Origin: Eubacterium sp. AF36-5BH
GTDB lineage: Bacteria > Bacillota > Clostridia > Lachnospirales > Lachnospiraceae
DNA length: 64,000 nt
Reading direction: 5' to 3'
NCBI RefSeq assembly: GCF_003460505.1
Contig: NZ_QTVG01000002.1
Span: forward strand, 272,174-336,173
The position numbers and the translations under genes are program-made. Shown here piece by piece: positions 47,255-55,827 of this stretch (the first letter of the stretch is position 1; each line of letters begins with the position of its first letter). The notes below the pieces were generated by a model. It was given only the letters and a program-made list of their open reading frames with translations. It ran no database searches and was not told the origin of the DNA.

Positions 47255-48040
47255 ATGGACAAAATAATAAATACGGTAGTTGGAGGACGATATTATGTAT
47301 TGGAGAACATAGGAACCGGAGGTAGTTCCTGTGTGTATAAGGTTAAAGATGTTTATACTTCAAAAATGTTTGCCTTGAAACAGTACATAACATCAGATCC
47401 TGCCAACAGAGAAAAATTATTGGAAGGAATGGAAAAAGAACTTAATGCGCTTAAGCATTGTAGTCATCCGGTCCTTCCAAAAATTTTTAATTTAATAAAA
47501 GAAGATGGAAGATTCTATCTGATTATGGAGTATGTAGAAGGTATAAACTTAGATGACTATGTGAAAATCAATGGTTGCATGAACAGAAAACAACTTGCCA
47601 ATGTGGCAGAACAGTTGTGTAGTGGGCTATATTATTTGCATTCCTTAGAGAAACCTATTATTTACAGAGATTTGAAACCGTCTAATATTATTATGAAAAA
47701 AGATGGCAGAATCAAGTTAATAGATTTTGGAATTTCTAAACGATATAGTGTTGATGCTGTTGATTATGTAGCTTTAGGAAGTGTGGGATTTGCCGCACCT
47801 GAACAATATGGAGACTGTAAAGGTATTAGTTTGTATAATACAGACATTCGAACAGATATATACGGTATAGGAACAACGTTATATTTTTTGCGCACAAAGA
47901 AAAAATATAATAACAAAATAAAATCTTTTAGAGTTAATGGTAAGTTAAGAAAGATAATAAAGAAATGTACAAAAATTAACCCAAAAGACAGATATCAAAA
48001 CTGTATTGACCTTCTATGCGACATTAAAAAACTTGCATAA
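47255..48040 (+). CDS. Hanks-type serine/threonine protein kinase, kinase domain only
   Basis: A 261-residue eukaryotic-like kinase. Glycine loop IGTGGSSCVYKV, ATP Lys K42 in ALKQY, catalytic D139 in YRDLKPSN, metal D157 in DFG and the APEQ motif at 181-184 are all present, so it should be active. It stops right after the kinase fold: there is no transmembrane helix and no PASTA repeat, unlike the cell-wall kinase PrkC. I prefer ATG 47255 (GGAAAGGTG before it) to a TTG at 47222. It lies 44 bases after carB, possibly on the same transcript; no partner phosphatase is nearby. The target is unknown. Confidence 0.88.
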   Translation: MDKIINTVVGGRYYVLENIGTGGSSCVYKVKDVYTSKMFALKQYITSDPANREKLLEGMEKELNALKHCSHPVLPKIFNLIKEDGRFYLIMEYVEGINLDDYVKINGCMNRKQLANVAEQLCSGLYYLHSLEKPIIYRDLKPSNIIMKKDGRIKLIDFGISKRYSVDAVDYVALGSVGFAAPEQYGDCKGISLYNTDIRTDIYGIGTTLYFLRTKKKYNNKIKSFRVNGKLRKIIKKCTKINPKDRYQNCIDLLCDIKKLA

Positions 48041-48060
48041 TATACAAAAATATTTTATCC

Positions 48061-48089
48061 TTAATAATATGTAAGAGAGTCGTTATAAT
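48061..48089 (+). promoter_or_regulatory. Possible promoter of the UDP-sugar pyrophosphorylase gene
   Basis: TTAATA (48061-48066), 17 bases, TATAAT (48084-48089). The -35 matches four of six. Confidence 0.4.
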
Positions 48090-48167
48090 TGATAATCACA
48101 AAATTAATTTCATGGCAGTTATGTTATGGAAATTTTAATGATGGAATTGAAAGGAAAGCGAGGAAAT

Positions 48168-49397
48168 ATGAGTTACGATGATATTAAAAAGTTATTAGAG
48201 GAAAATAATCAGGAGCAGTTATTAAAGTATTATAATGAACTAAGCGATACTCAAAAAGCAAATTTATTAGATCAGATTAGTAAGCTTGATTTTAGTTTAA
48301 TTGATTTAATTAAAAATAAAGATCATTGTGGAGATAAAGGTGTTATCACACCATTAGATGATGCTGTTTCCATTAAGGACATAGAGGAAAACAGAGAAAA
48401 GTTTACTGCTGTAGGTGCAGATGCAATTAAAAAAGGAAAAGTTGCAGCACTTCTTTTAGCAGGTGGTATGGGAACAAGACTTGGTTCAGATAAGCCAAAG
48501 GGCATGTACAACATTGGTGAAACAAAAGATGTTTATATTTTTGAAATGCTTATTAGGAATTTAATGGATGTTGTAAATGAAACAGGTGCTTGGGTTCCTT
48601 TATATGTTATGACAAGTGAAAAGAACAATGATGATACAATTAATTTCTTTAAAGAGATGAATTATTTTGGGTATAATCCTGATTTTGTTGATTTCTTTAT
48701 TCAGGAAATGGCACCGGCAGCGTCTTTTGATGGGAAGATTTATCTTGAAGGAAAAGACAGAGTATCAACTTCACCCAATGGCAATGGTGGTTGGTTTATT
48801 TCTTTTGTTAAATCAGGTTTATGTAAAAAGGCAAAAGAAATAGGTGTAGAATATATTAATATTTTTGCTGTTGATAATGTTTGTCAGAGAATGGCTGATC
48901 CTTGTTTTGTAGGTGCTATGATTGACGGCGGCTACCGCTCAGCAGCTAAGGTTGTATCAAAGGCAAACCCTGAGGAAAAAGTAGGCGTGCTTTGTTTAGA
49001 AGATGGAAAACCATCAATAGTTGAATATTATGAACTTACAGAAGATATGCGCTATGAAACATTGGATAATGGTGAGTTGGCATATAAGTATGGTGTAATA
49101 TTAAACTATTTATTTAATATAGAAGATTTAGAAACGAATCTTGAAAACAATTTATCAGTTCATATTGTAAAGAAGAAAATTCCATACATAAATGAGAACG
49201 GTGAATTAGTTAAACCTGAAACAGAAAATGGTTACAAGTTTGAAACTCTTGTTTTAGATATGATTCACATGATGGATAACTGTCTTGCCTATGAAGTGGT
49301 AAGAGAAAAAGAATTTGCCCCTATTAAAAACAAAACAGGTGTGGATTCAGTAGACACTGCAAAAGAGTTATTAAAATTAAATGGTGTTGAATTATAA
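48168..49397 (+). CDS. UDPGP-type nucleotidyltransferase (UDP-GlcNAc/UDP-glucose pyrophosphorylase)
   Basis: A 409-residue enzyme of the eukaryotic-like UDPGP family, joining UTP with a hexose-1-phosphate. The uridine-binding loop LLLAGGMGTRLGSDKPKGMYNIG lies about residues 98-120. Other family parts are PLYVMTSEKN, FFIQEMAPA, SPNGNGGWF and NIFAVDNVCQRMADP. GlcNAc-1-P, GalNAc-1-P or glucose-1-P are all possible substrates; the SPNGNGG segment fits the AGX1/GlcNAc-like branch. I chose ATG 48168 after AAGCGAGGAAAT over an ATG at 48126 without a ribosome binding site. The product would feed wall or surface polysaccharide synthesis. Confidence 0.88.
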   Translation: MSYDDIKKLLEENNQEQLLKYYNELSDTQKANLLDQISKLDFSLIDLIKNKDHCGDKGVITPLDDAVSIKDIEENREKFTAVGADAIKKGKVAALLLAGGMGTRLGSDKPKGMYNIGETKDVYIFEMLIRNLMDVVNETGAWVPLYVMTSEKNNDDTINFFKEMNYFGYNPDFVDFFIQEMAPAASFDGKIYLEGKDRVSTSPNGNGGWFISFVKSGLCKKAKEIGVEYINIFAVDNVCQRMADPCFVGAMIDGGYRSAAKVVSKANPEEKVGVLCLEDGKPSIVEYYELTEDMRYETLDNGELAYKYGVILNYLFNIEDLETNLENNLSVHIVKKKIPYINENGELVKPETENGYKFETLVLDMIHMMDNCLAYEVVREKEFAPIKNKTGVDSVDTAKELLKLNGVEL

Positions 49398-49431
49398 AAT
49401 ATAATTAAATACATAAAGAATGGAGAGCATA

Positions 49432-51195
49432 ATGAAAAAGTTACTGGAACTAATAACAGAGGAATTTGAAAAAGCATTTGAAAAATGTGATTATGATAAA
49501 AAATTAGGAAAAGTTAGTGTTTCTAACAGACCTGATCTTTGCGAATATCAGTGCAATGGTGCCATGGCCGGTGCAAAATTATACCATAAAGCGCCTATTA
49601 TGATTGCAAATGATGTTGTTGAAGCAATTGGAAATAATGGCATGTTCAAATCAGTGGAAGCTGTAAATCCCGGATTTATTAATATTAATTTGAATAGCGA
49701 CTTTTTAGCAAAATATTTAAATGAAATGAATTTGGCAGATAAGCTTGGAATAGAAAATGACAATATTGAAACAGTTGTAGTTGATTACGGTGGAGCAAAT
49801 GTTGCAAAACCACTTCACATTGGTCATTTACGTTCAGCAGTTATTGGTGAAAGTGTAAAAAGAATTTCAAAGTACATGGGAAATAAAGTTATTGGAGATG
49901 TTCACTTAGGGGACTGGGGACTTCAGATGGGACTTATTATTACTGAGTTACAGGAACGTAAGCCGGACTTACCATATTTTGATGAAAGCTTTACAGGAGA
50001 ATATCCAAGTGAAGCACCATTTACAATTTCTGAATTAGAAGAAATTTATCCATGTGCAAGTAAGAAATCAAAAGAAGATGCTGCTTTTAAGGAAAAAGCC
50101 CATGAAGCAACATTAAAACTTCAAAGTGGATATGCTCCATACACAGCACTTTGGAAACATATTATGAATGTTTCAAAAATTGATTTAAAGAAGAACTATG
50201 ATAACTTAAATGTTGAATTTGATTTATGGAAAGGTGAAAGCGATGCTCAGCCTTATATACCTGGATTAATTCAGGATTTAATTGATAAGGGATTAGCATA
50301 TGAAAGTCAGGGAGCTTTAGTTGTTGACATTGCAGAAGAAGGAGACAGCAAAGAACTTCCTCCATGTATAGTTAGAAAGTCAGATGGAGCAGCTTTATAT
50401 GCAACATCAGATATCGCAACTTTAGTTCAAAGAGAACAGGACTTCCAGCCAAATAAGTATGTTTATTTAGCAGACAAGAGACAGGATTTGCACTATACAC
50501 AGTTCTTTAGAGTTGCTAAGAAGGCAGGCATTGTTAAACCTGAAACAGAATTGAAATTTATTGGTTTTGGTACAATGAATGGCTCAGACGGTAAGCCTTT
50601 TAAGACTCGTGAAGGTGGCGTAATGCGCCTTGAAAATCTTATTTCACAGATTAACGAAGCTGTTTATAATAAGATTATGGAAAACCGTTCAGTAAGCGAA
50701 GAAGAAGCCAGAGAAACTGCAAAAATTGTAGGTTTGGCAGCTTTAAAATATGGTGATTTGTCAAATCAGGCATCAAAAGATTATGTTTTTGATATTGATA
50801 GATTTGCTTCTTTTGAAGGAAACACAGGTCCATATATTTTATATACAATTGTTCGTATTAAATCAATTATCGAAAAATACAAAGAAGAAGGAAAGACAGT
50901 AGATAATCTTTCTATTATTGATACAGATAATGATGAACAGTTACAGTTAATGCTTGAAATTGCCAAGGCAAATGAAGTAATTGAAAATGCAGCTAAGGAA
51001 TTAGCCCCACACAAGATTTGTTCATATATTTATGATTTATCAAATGCATTTAACAGATTTTATCATGGAACAAAGATTCTTTCTGAAGCAGATGAAAAGA
51101 AGAAAGAAGGTTATATTGCATTAATTAATATGGCAAAGAAAGTATTAGAGACAGGTATTGATTTACTTGGTTTCTCAGCACCAGAGAAAATGTAA
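49432..51195 (+). CDS. argS: Arginine-tRNA ligase
   Basis: A 587-residue class I tRNA synthetase. An N-terminal Add1 domain (about 1-105) precedes the HIGH motif HIGHLRSAVIGESVKRI (about 131-147). As usual for ArgRS, the KMSKS is degenerate, here GSDGKPFKTREGG. The C-terminal DALR anticodon-binding domain contains YDLSNAFNRFYHGTKIL. ATG 49432 follows GGAGAG at a short distance; an in-frame ATG at 49420 lies upstream of that site. No T-box is visible upstream. Confidence 0.95.
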   Translation: MKKLLELITEEFEKAFEKCDYDKKLGKVSVSNRPDLCEYQCNGAMAGAKLYHKAPIMIANDVVEAIGNNGMFKSVEAVNPGFININLNSDFLAKYLNEMNLADKLGIENDNIETVVVDYGGANVAKPLHIGHLRSAVIGESVKRISKYMGNKVIGDVHLGDWGLQMGLIITELQERKPDLPYFDESFTGEYPSEAPFTISELEEIYPCASKKSKEDAAFKEKAHEATLKLQSGYAPYTALWKHIMNVSKIDLKKNYDNLNVEFDLWKGESDAQPYIPGLIQDLIDKGLAYESQGALVVDIAEEGDSKELPPCIVRKSDGAALYATSDIATLVQREQDFQPNKYVYLADKRQDLHYTQFFRVAKKAGIVKPETELKFIGFGTMNGSDGKPFKTREGGVMRLENLISQINEAVYNKIMENRSVSEEEARETAKIVGLAALKYGDLSNQASKDYVFDIDRFASFEGNTGPYILYTIVRIKSIIEKYKEEGKTVDNLSIIDTDNDEQLQLMLEIAKANEVIENAAKELAPHKICSYIYDLSNAFNRFYHGTKILSEADEKKKEGYIALINMAKKVLETGIDLLGFSAPEKM

Positions 51196-51354
51196 TGTTT
51201 ATACATTACTTTTTCATAAATTTTATATTTTTAATATTTTTTATGGTTATATTTATAACCTTATTATCCAACAGGATTTATTTCTAAGAAACGGTGTTTC
51301 TTAAAAAAGGCATCACTTAGTTGTTTTAGCTAAGTGGTGCCTTTGTTGTTGTGT
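51196..51354 (+). other. 3' region of argS with successive hairpins
   Basis: After argS come three hairpins in a row: GGTTAT-N4-ATAACC (51245-51260), AAGAAAC-GGT-GTTTCTT (51286-51302) and the terminator at 51309-51344. The first two lack T-runs and may protect or process the 3' end. The remaining sequence is AT-rich without an evident gene on the plus strand. Confidence 0.5.
51309..51344 (+). terminator. Terminator of argS
   Basis: A 12-bp stem, GGCATCACTTAG (51309-51320) with CTAAGTGGTGCC (51330-51341, one G-T pair), followed by TTTG. Confidence 0.75.
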
Positions 51355-51474
51355 TTATAGACGACTTTCTAATATATATAATTTCTTGACTTTTTTATCC
51401 CGGAAAATAAATAATTCGCTGCTATCTTCCTGAGATTTGTAATATGTTAAACAATTATTGTAATCAGGTCGCAT
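51355..51474 (-). CDS. Possible small minus-strand ORF
   Basis: A 39-codon frame starting MRPDYNNCLTYYKSQEDSSE and ending with a Lys-rich part and ESRL. Composition looks protein-like (balanced Asp/Glu/Lys, one Cys), and the frame continues in a neighbouring frame upstream (MKEASNSFLDEIKVE), as if a longer gene had been broken. No clear ribosome binding site is seen. It may be a gene remnant or chance. Confidence 0.2.
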   Translation of the reverse strand: MRPDYNNCLTYYKSQEDSSELFIFRDKKVKKLYILESRL

Positions 51475-51531
51475 ATTTCAACTTTTATTTCATCAAGAAA
51501 AGAATTAGAAGCTTCTTTCATAGAAGAACTT

Positions 51532-51565
51532 AAAGACCGGATAGCTTATTAACTATCCGGTCTTT
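51532..51565. terminator. Bidirectional terminator beside the small membrane protein gene
   Basis: A perfect 13-bp stem, AAAGACCGGATAG (51532-51544) with CTATCCGGTCTTT (51553-51565), and an 8-base loop. It lies just past the stop of the minus-strand gene at 51597, for which it provides a terminator. Confidence 0.75.
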
Positions 51566-51596
51566 ATAAACTGTTTAATAGTTATCTACTAGCTGT

Positions 51597-51929
51597 TTAT
51601 TTAGTAGTAGTCTGTTCTGTAGTTGCTACAGTAGTAGTCTGTGTAGCACTGTTGTTAGTTGTTCCCTTTACATTTGAATCACCGTTCTGAACAAGAGCGT
51701 TTCTAATGCTTTCAAGCTGGCTCTTAGATAATTCAGTGTGTGATGTAGTTGTTGCAGGTGTATAAAGACCTGTTGTAACTGCAATTGAATAACCCATGTA
51801 TCCTATAAAAATAATTGCCACTAATGTAGTTACAACATAAGCTGCGATTTTCTTCACGTTTCTTTTCTTTGTGGCATGTTTTCTGTTGTACTTTTCCTGT
51901 TTGTACTTGTCTACTTTTTCTTGACTCAT
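51597..51929 (-). CDS. Small single-span membrane protein with Thr-rich tail
   Basis: A 110-residue protein of unknown family. The basic cytoplasmic start (residues 1-27, KYKQEKYNRKHATKKRNVKK) is followed by one membrane helix (about 28-50) and an outer part with SKSQLESIRNALVQNGDSN, ending in a low-complexity Thr/Ala/Gln tail (TTTVATTEQTTTK). The positive-inside rule puts the Thr-rich tail outside the cell. The plus-strand sequence GTACCTCTC just outside the start reads GAGAGGTAC on the coding strand, a ribosome binding site. The single gene ends at the terminator downstream. Confidence 0.65.
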   Translation of the reverse strand: MSQEKVDKYKQEKYNRKHATKKRNVKKIAAYVVTTLVAIIFIGYMGYSIAVTTGLYTPATTTSHTELSKSQLESIRNALVQNGDSNVKGTTNNSATQTTTVATTEQTTTK

Positions 51930-52112
51930 TTTTATGTACCTCTCAAAAATTTAATATTAGATAATTCAGAAAAATCACTGGATGTAAGCGATAGTCAATT
52001 CTGTCTTATCATTGGTTTAAATATAATGAATACAATCAAAATCGTTTTCATTTTCCGAAACCAAAACACTATTAAATTATAAAGCAAAAACGGATGTAAA
52101 ACAAGTGGGTTT

Positions 52113-52121
52113 GTGTTATAA
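52113..52121 (+). promoter_or_regulatory. Extended -10 promoter before the HAD gene
   Basis: TGTTATAAT (TG at 52113, TATAAT at 52116-52121), 31 bases before the start codon. The -35 (ATGTAA, 17 bases upstream) is weak. Confidence 0.55.
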
Positions 52122-52152
52122 TAGTTTGAAAATTGCGTGAAAGAGGAAATCT

Positions 52153-52800
52153 ATGAAAGAGTACAAGGTTATAATTTTTGATTTAGATGGAACCATTAGC
52201 GATTCCGGTGTTGGAATAACAAAGTGTGTTCAGTATGCTTTGAAGAAACTAAATATTATAGAAGAGGATTTGGAAAAATTAAAACATTTTGTGGGACCAC
52301 CTCTTAAAGATGAATTAATAAAAACTTATGGTTGTTCAGAAGAACAGGCAAAGCAGGGTGTTGAATTTTATAGAGAAAGATATACACCTATAGGAATATA
52401 TGAAACAAGCCTGTATGAAAAGGTGGAGCAGTTACTTATATCTTTGAAAGAAAAAGGTAAAATCATTGCTTTGGCAACATCAAAACCGTTAGGCATGGCG
52501 AAGGAAGTTATTAAATATTTACATATTGAGCAATATTTTGATTATGTAATGGGAGCAGATTTAAATGGTCCTATACATAATAAGAACGATGTTTTGCTAG
52601 CTTTACTTAATGAAATTAATTCTGTAGATAAACATGAAACGGTTATGATTGGAGATACTATTTTTGACATTGAAGGTGCAAATTCAGTTGGAATAGATTC
52701 AATAGGTGTTTCATATGGATATGGAGTTGTAGAAGAAATGAAAGAAAAAGGCGCAAAGGCAATAGCAAATACGCCTATTGAATTGTTGGATTTAGTTTAA
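52153..52800 (+). CDS. HAD superfamily hydrolase, phosphoglycolate phosphatase-like
   Basis: A 215-residue soluble phosphatase. The nucleophile and acid Asp are D10 and D12 in IIFDLDGTISD. A helical cap follows (GVGITKCVQYALKKLNI), then motif II Thr/Ser in LATSKP, the motif III Lys region, and motif IV in MIGDTIFDIEGA. It resembles Gph/PpaX/YfnB-type HAD enzymes; the substrate (phosphoglycolate, pyrophosphate, nucleotide or sugar phosphate) is not predictable. GAGGAAAT precedes the ATG. It is first of three closely spaced genes. Confidence 0.88.
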   Translation: MKEYKVIIFDLDGTISDSGVGITKCVQYALKKLNIIEEDLEKLKHFVGPPLKDELIKTYGCSEEQAKQGVEFYRERYTPIGIYETSLYEKVEQLLISLKEKGKIIALATSKPLGMAKEVIKYLHIEQYFDYVMGADLNGPIHNKNDVLLALLNEINSVDKHETVMIGDTIFDIEGANSVGIDSIGVSYGYGVVEEMKEKGAKAIANTPIELLDLV

Positions 52801-52811
52801 AGGAGTATGCT

Positions 52812-53693
52812 TTGAAAGAAAGAACTTTAGGAAGAAAACTTTGGGGTATAGTGACTCCAATGTTAATTTATTTATGTATACAAATAGCGGTAATAGTTAT
52901 TATTCAGGGTGGAATTACAGCGTATGGTATTTTCCATGGCATGTCATTATCAAAACTTCAACAATATTTAACAGAAATTACAAATAGCTATGCTATGTTA
53001 CTTACAGGTATTTCTGCACTTGGAACAATTCCGATTATGGGACTGATGATGAAACTTGATATAGACGCAGATAAGAGAACAGGTGATTTTAAAAGATATG
53101 AATCAGTAAAAAAATGGAAATATTTATTGATACTGCCGTTTGGAGCTTTTTGTATGTGGTGGGCAAGTATGCTTGTGTCAATATTACAAATGTTTATGCC
53201 ACAGTTTATGATTGACAGTTATTCAAGTACACAGACTGCCATTAATTCAAGCTCATTTATATCTCAGCTTGTTACAGCAGGCTTCATTGCACCTATTGTA
53301 GAGGAAATGATTTTTAGAGGGCTGATTTATAAAAGATTAAAAGTCTTATCTAATGTTACAATAGCTGCAATTTTATCGGCAGTATTATTTGGGGTATTTC
53401 ATGGAAACTGGATACAGGCACCATATACTATTATTATAGGCTTGCTTGCTGTTTGGTTATATGAAAAGTATAAGTCAATTGTTGCTCCAATATTATTTCA
53501 TATGGGAGCAAATATTACATCAGTGTTAGTTTCGGCAATGTCTGAGGCAGCGGCCACAGGAAGTGAAACAACAGAAACAATATCTAATAGCGAACTTATT
53601 TATGGCTTATTTACAGTGATGATTGTTTTTGCTTTGGCATCATTGGTTATTGGTGTTATAATAAACAAATTAGTCAAACCTAAGGAGGTATAA
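52812..53693 (+). CDS. CPBP family intramembrane glutamic endopeptidase
   Basis: A 293-residue membrane protein with about eight hydrophobic segments, related to Rce1/CAAX-type proteases. The catalytic pair is E164-E165 in PIVEEMIFRG, with R169; further motif residues are H197 in FGVFHGN and H230 in FHMGAN. Bacterial members degrade or process membrane proteins, or protect against bacteriocins. The start is TTG at 52812, since the nearby ATG is out of frame; AAAGGAG sits at the right distance. It starts 11 bases after the HAD gene and ends just before the glycosyltransferase. Confidence 0.88.
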   Translation: MKERTLGRKLWGIVTPMLIYLCIQIAVIVIIQGGITAYGIFHGMSLSKLQQYLTEITNSYAMLLTGISALGTIPIMGLMMKLDIDADKRTGDFKRYESVKKWKYLLILPFGAFCMWWASMLVSILQMFMPQFMIDSYSSTQTAINSSSFISQLVTAGFIAPIVEEMIFRGLIYKRLKVLSNVTIAAILSAVLFGVFHGNWIQAPYTIIIGLLAVWLYEKYKSIVAPILFHMGANITSVLVSAMSEAAATGSETTETISNSELIYGLFTVMIVFALASLVIGVIINKLVKPKEV

Positions 53694-53694
53694 A

Positions 53695-54708
53695 ATGAAA
53701 TTATTAACAGTAGCTATTCCATGCTACAATTCAAGTGAATATATGGACAAGAGTATAAGAAGTGCAATTAGCGGCGGTGACAGAGTGGAAGTTGTAGTGG
53801 TTGATGATGGTTCATCTGATAATACATTAGAGATTGCGAACAAATATCAGAAGAAATTTCCTGATATTGTAAAAGTTGTTCATCAGGAGAATGGTGGTCA
53901 TGGTGAAGCTGTAAATACAGGTATCAAAAATGCTACAGGTCTTTACTTTAAAGTTCTTGATAGTGATGACTGTCTTGGAAAAAATGCTTTACAGAGAGTC
54001 CTTGATTTATTAGAGGATATGGTTTCAAAAGATGCAGGACTTGACATGCTGATTTCTAACTTTATGTATGATAAGCAGGGAGCAAAGCATAAGAAAATTA
54101 TGAAATACAAAAGTGCAATGCCTGTAGGAAGAATGTTTGGTTGGGATGAGTTACACTTTGGCACATCACAGTATTTATTAATGCACTCTGTTATATATAG
54201 AACAAAAGTATTAAGAGAATGCAAGATGCAGCTTCCAAAACACACATTTTATGTGGATAATATTTATGTGTTCCAGCCATTACCATATGTAAAGAACATT
54301 TATTACTTAGATGTATGTTTATACAAATACTTTATAGGAAGAGATGACCAGTCTGTAAATGAATCAATTATGATTAAGAGATTGGATCAACAGTATAGAG
54401 TCACACGTATAATGTTAGATGTATACAACAATACTGTTATAGAAAATAAACACACAGATGATGCCATGGTTCATTACTTTGATATGATGATGTGTGTCTC
54501 ATCAATTCTTTCTATATTGGAAGGTTCAGAACAAAGATTAAAAGATAAAGAAAAATTATGGCAGGACGTTTTAGAAAGTAATCCTGTGTTATATCAAAAG
54601 GTTAGAAAGTCACTTCTTGGTAGAACAATGAATCTACCTGGTAAAGTTGGAAGAAAATGTTCTGTAATAGGCTATGCATTAGCTCAAAAAATATTTGGAT
54701 TTAACTAA
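53695..54708 (+). CDS. Glycosyltransferase family 2
   Basis: A 337-residue GT-A glycosyltransferase. It has the N-terminal nucleotide-sugar fold TVAIPCYNSSEYMDKSIRSAI, VVVVDDGSSDNTLEIA (about 33-48), HQENGGHGEAVNTGI, and a DSDD metal-binding motif in KVLDSDDCLG (about 85-94). There is no membrane helix, so it acts at the cytoplasmic face, probably adding a sugar to a lipid carrier or wall polymer. AAGGAGGT precedes the ATG, overlapping the end of the CPBP gene. Acceptor and donor are unknown. Confidence 0.9.
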   Translation: MKLLTVAIPCYNSSEYMDKSIRSAISGGDRVEVVVVDDGSSDNTLEIANKYQKKFPDIVKVVHQENGGHGEAVNTGIKNATGLYFKVLDSDDCLGKNALQRVLDLLEDMVSKDAGLDMLISNFMYDKQGAKHKKIMKYKSAMPVGRMFGWDELHFGTSQYLLMHSVIYRTKVLRECKMQLPKHTFYVDNIYVFQPLPYVKNIYYLDVCLYKYFIGRDDQSVNESIMIKRLDQQYRVTRIMLDVYNNTVIENKHTDDAMVHYFDMMMCVSSILSILEGSEQRLKDKEKLWQDVLESNPVLYQKVRKSLLGRTMNLPGKVGRKCSVIGYALAQKIFGFN

Positions 54709-54714
54709 AATGAA

Positions 54715-54778
54715 AAAAGCTAAGTCTCATTAATGAAAAGGAATGTAAACCAAACATTAATGAGATTTAGCTTTTTAT
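54715..54778. terminator. Bidirectional terminator between glycosyltransferase and PAP2 genes
   Basis: A 21-bp stem (54715-54735 with 54755-54775, one mismatch or wobble) with A-rich and T-rich flanks, so it can work on both strands. It serves the plus-strand glycosyltransferase gene and faces the minus-strand PAP2 gene. Confidence 0.85.
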
Positions 54779-54845
54779 ATTAGAAACTAAATTATTTTTT
54801 TATAAAAATAAAACAATTATAAGTATTATAATCTAAGAATTGTAA

Positions 54846-55568
54846 TTATTTTCTTTTGTTTAAGAAATAAAGAACCTGATGTTGTTTAGGATCTTTAATT
54901 TTTGGAGCAGGAAATTCTGTATTTCTAAACCACCATTTAAATACTATAAAGTACATTATAAAAGCTAAGGCGGTTCCTGCTAAAACATCTAAAACAGAAT
55001 GTTGTTTTAAAAACAATGTTGACATACATATCAAAATAGCTAATATAAGCGATATTACTTTAATATGTTTTCTTGAATTTAAGCCCTGCATGTGTGGACT
55101 TTTTACTAAACAAATGTGTGCGCTAATAGTCACGTATACGTGAAGACTAGGAAAAACATTTGTTGGTGTATCGTTATTGTATAGGAAATGGACTAAGTCA
55201 ATAAGTATGTTTTCCCTACCGATATTAGAAAGTCGAAGTTCTAAACCGTTAGGATAGAATGTACATACCAGTAAAGCAATAGTCATTCCTGTAAACTCAT
55301 AGGCACAAATACGATAAAATTCATTTTTTGAATGATAAAAAAGAAAAACAAATATAGCAGGTATATATAAAAACCATAATAAATATGGTATTACAAACCA
55401 TTCGCAAAATGGAATAATATCATCCAAAGGACAATGCATAATATGAAGTCCCGGAAAATCTGCCGGTATATATTTTTCTAAAAGAATGAACCATGGCATA
55501 TATATGAAAACATATAGTAAGGGCCATGCGTGTTTGTACTTACGAAGCTCATTGGTTATTTTGCTCAT
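54846..55568 (-). CDS. PAP2 superfamily membrane phosphatase (inositolphosphotransferase-like)
   Basis: A 240-residue membrane protein with about six hydrophobic segments. PAP2 active-site motifs are FPSLHVYVTIS (about 140-150) and KQHSVLDVLAGTALA near residues 188-202, with the His-Asp pair. The general shape is like the AUR1/inositol phosphorylceramide synthase branch, which are lipid head-group transferases. Lipid phosphatase activity is the other option. AGGTGAC lies before the ATG. It is a single gene converging on the glycosyltransferase gene. Confidence 0.82.
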   Translation of the reverse strand: MSKITNELRKYKHAWPLLYVFIYMPWFILLEKYIPADFPGLHIMHCPLDDIIPFCEWFVIPYLLWFLYIPAIFVFLFYHSKNEFYRICAYEFTGMTIALLVCTFYPNGLELRLSNIGRENILIDLVHFLYNNDTPTNVFPSLHVYVTISAHICLVKSPHMQGLNSRKHIKVISLILAILICMSTLFLKQHSVLDVLAGTALAFIMYFIVFKWWFRNTEFPAPKIKDPKQHQVLYFLNKRK

Positions 55569-55827
55569 AAGTCACCTTCATCTAATTGTTTATTTATTTT
55601 GAACTAATGATTTTACGAGAAATAAATTTCGTAGACACCAAAAGTATAATAGACACATTATATTAAAAAACTATTACAAAATGCACACAAATTTATAAAA
55701 ATTTGATAGAATAGTTATGGTCTTAAAAAGTATAACATTGTGAAAAAAAAAAATAAAGAGTTAGTATGTAGAAAAATATTATATTTAATATAAGAATATT
55801 AGAGAACAATTAAAGAAGGTAGGAAAA

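Noticed and set aside
48041..49431. T-box leader before argS, also considered before cysS
   Set aside because: No T-box sequence (AGGGTGGNACCGCG-like) or long leader is present; both genes have short upstream gaps.
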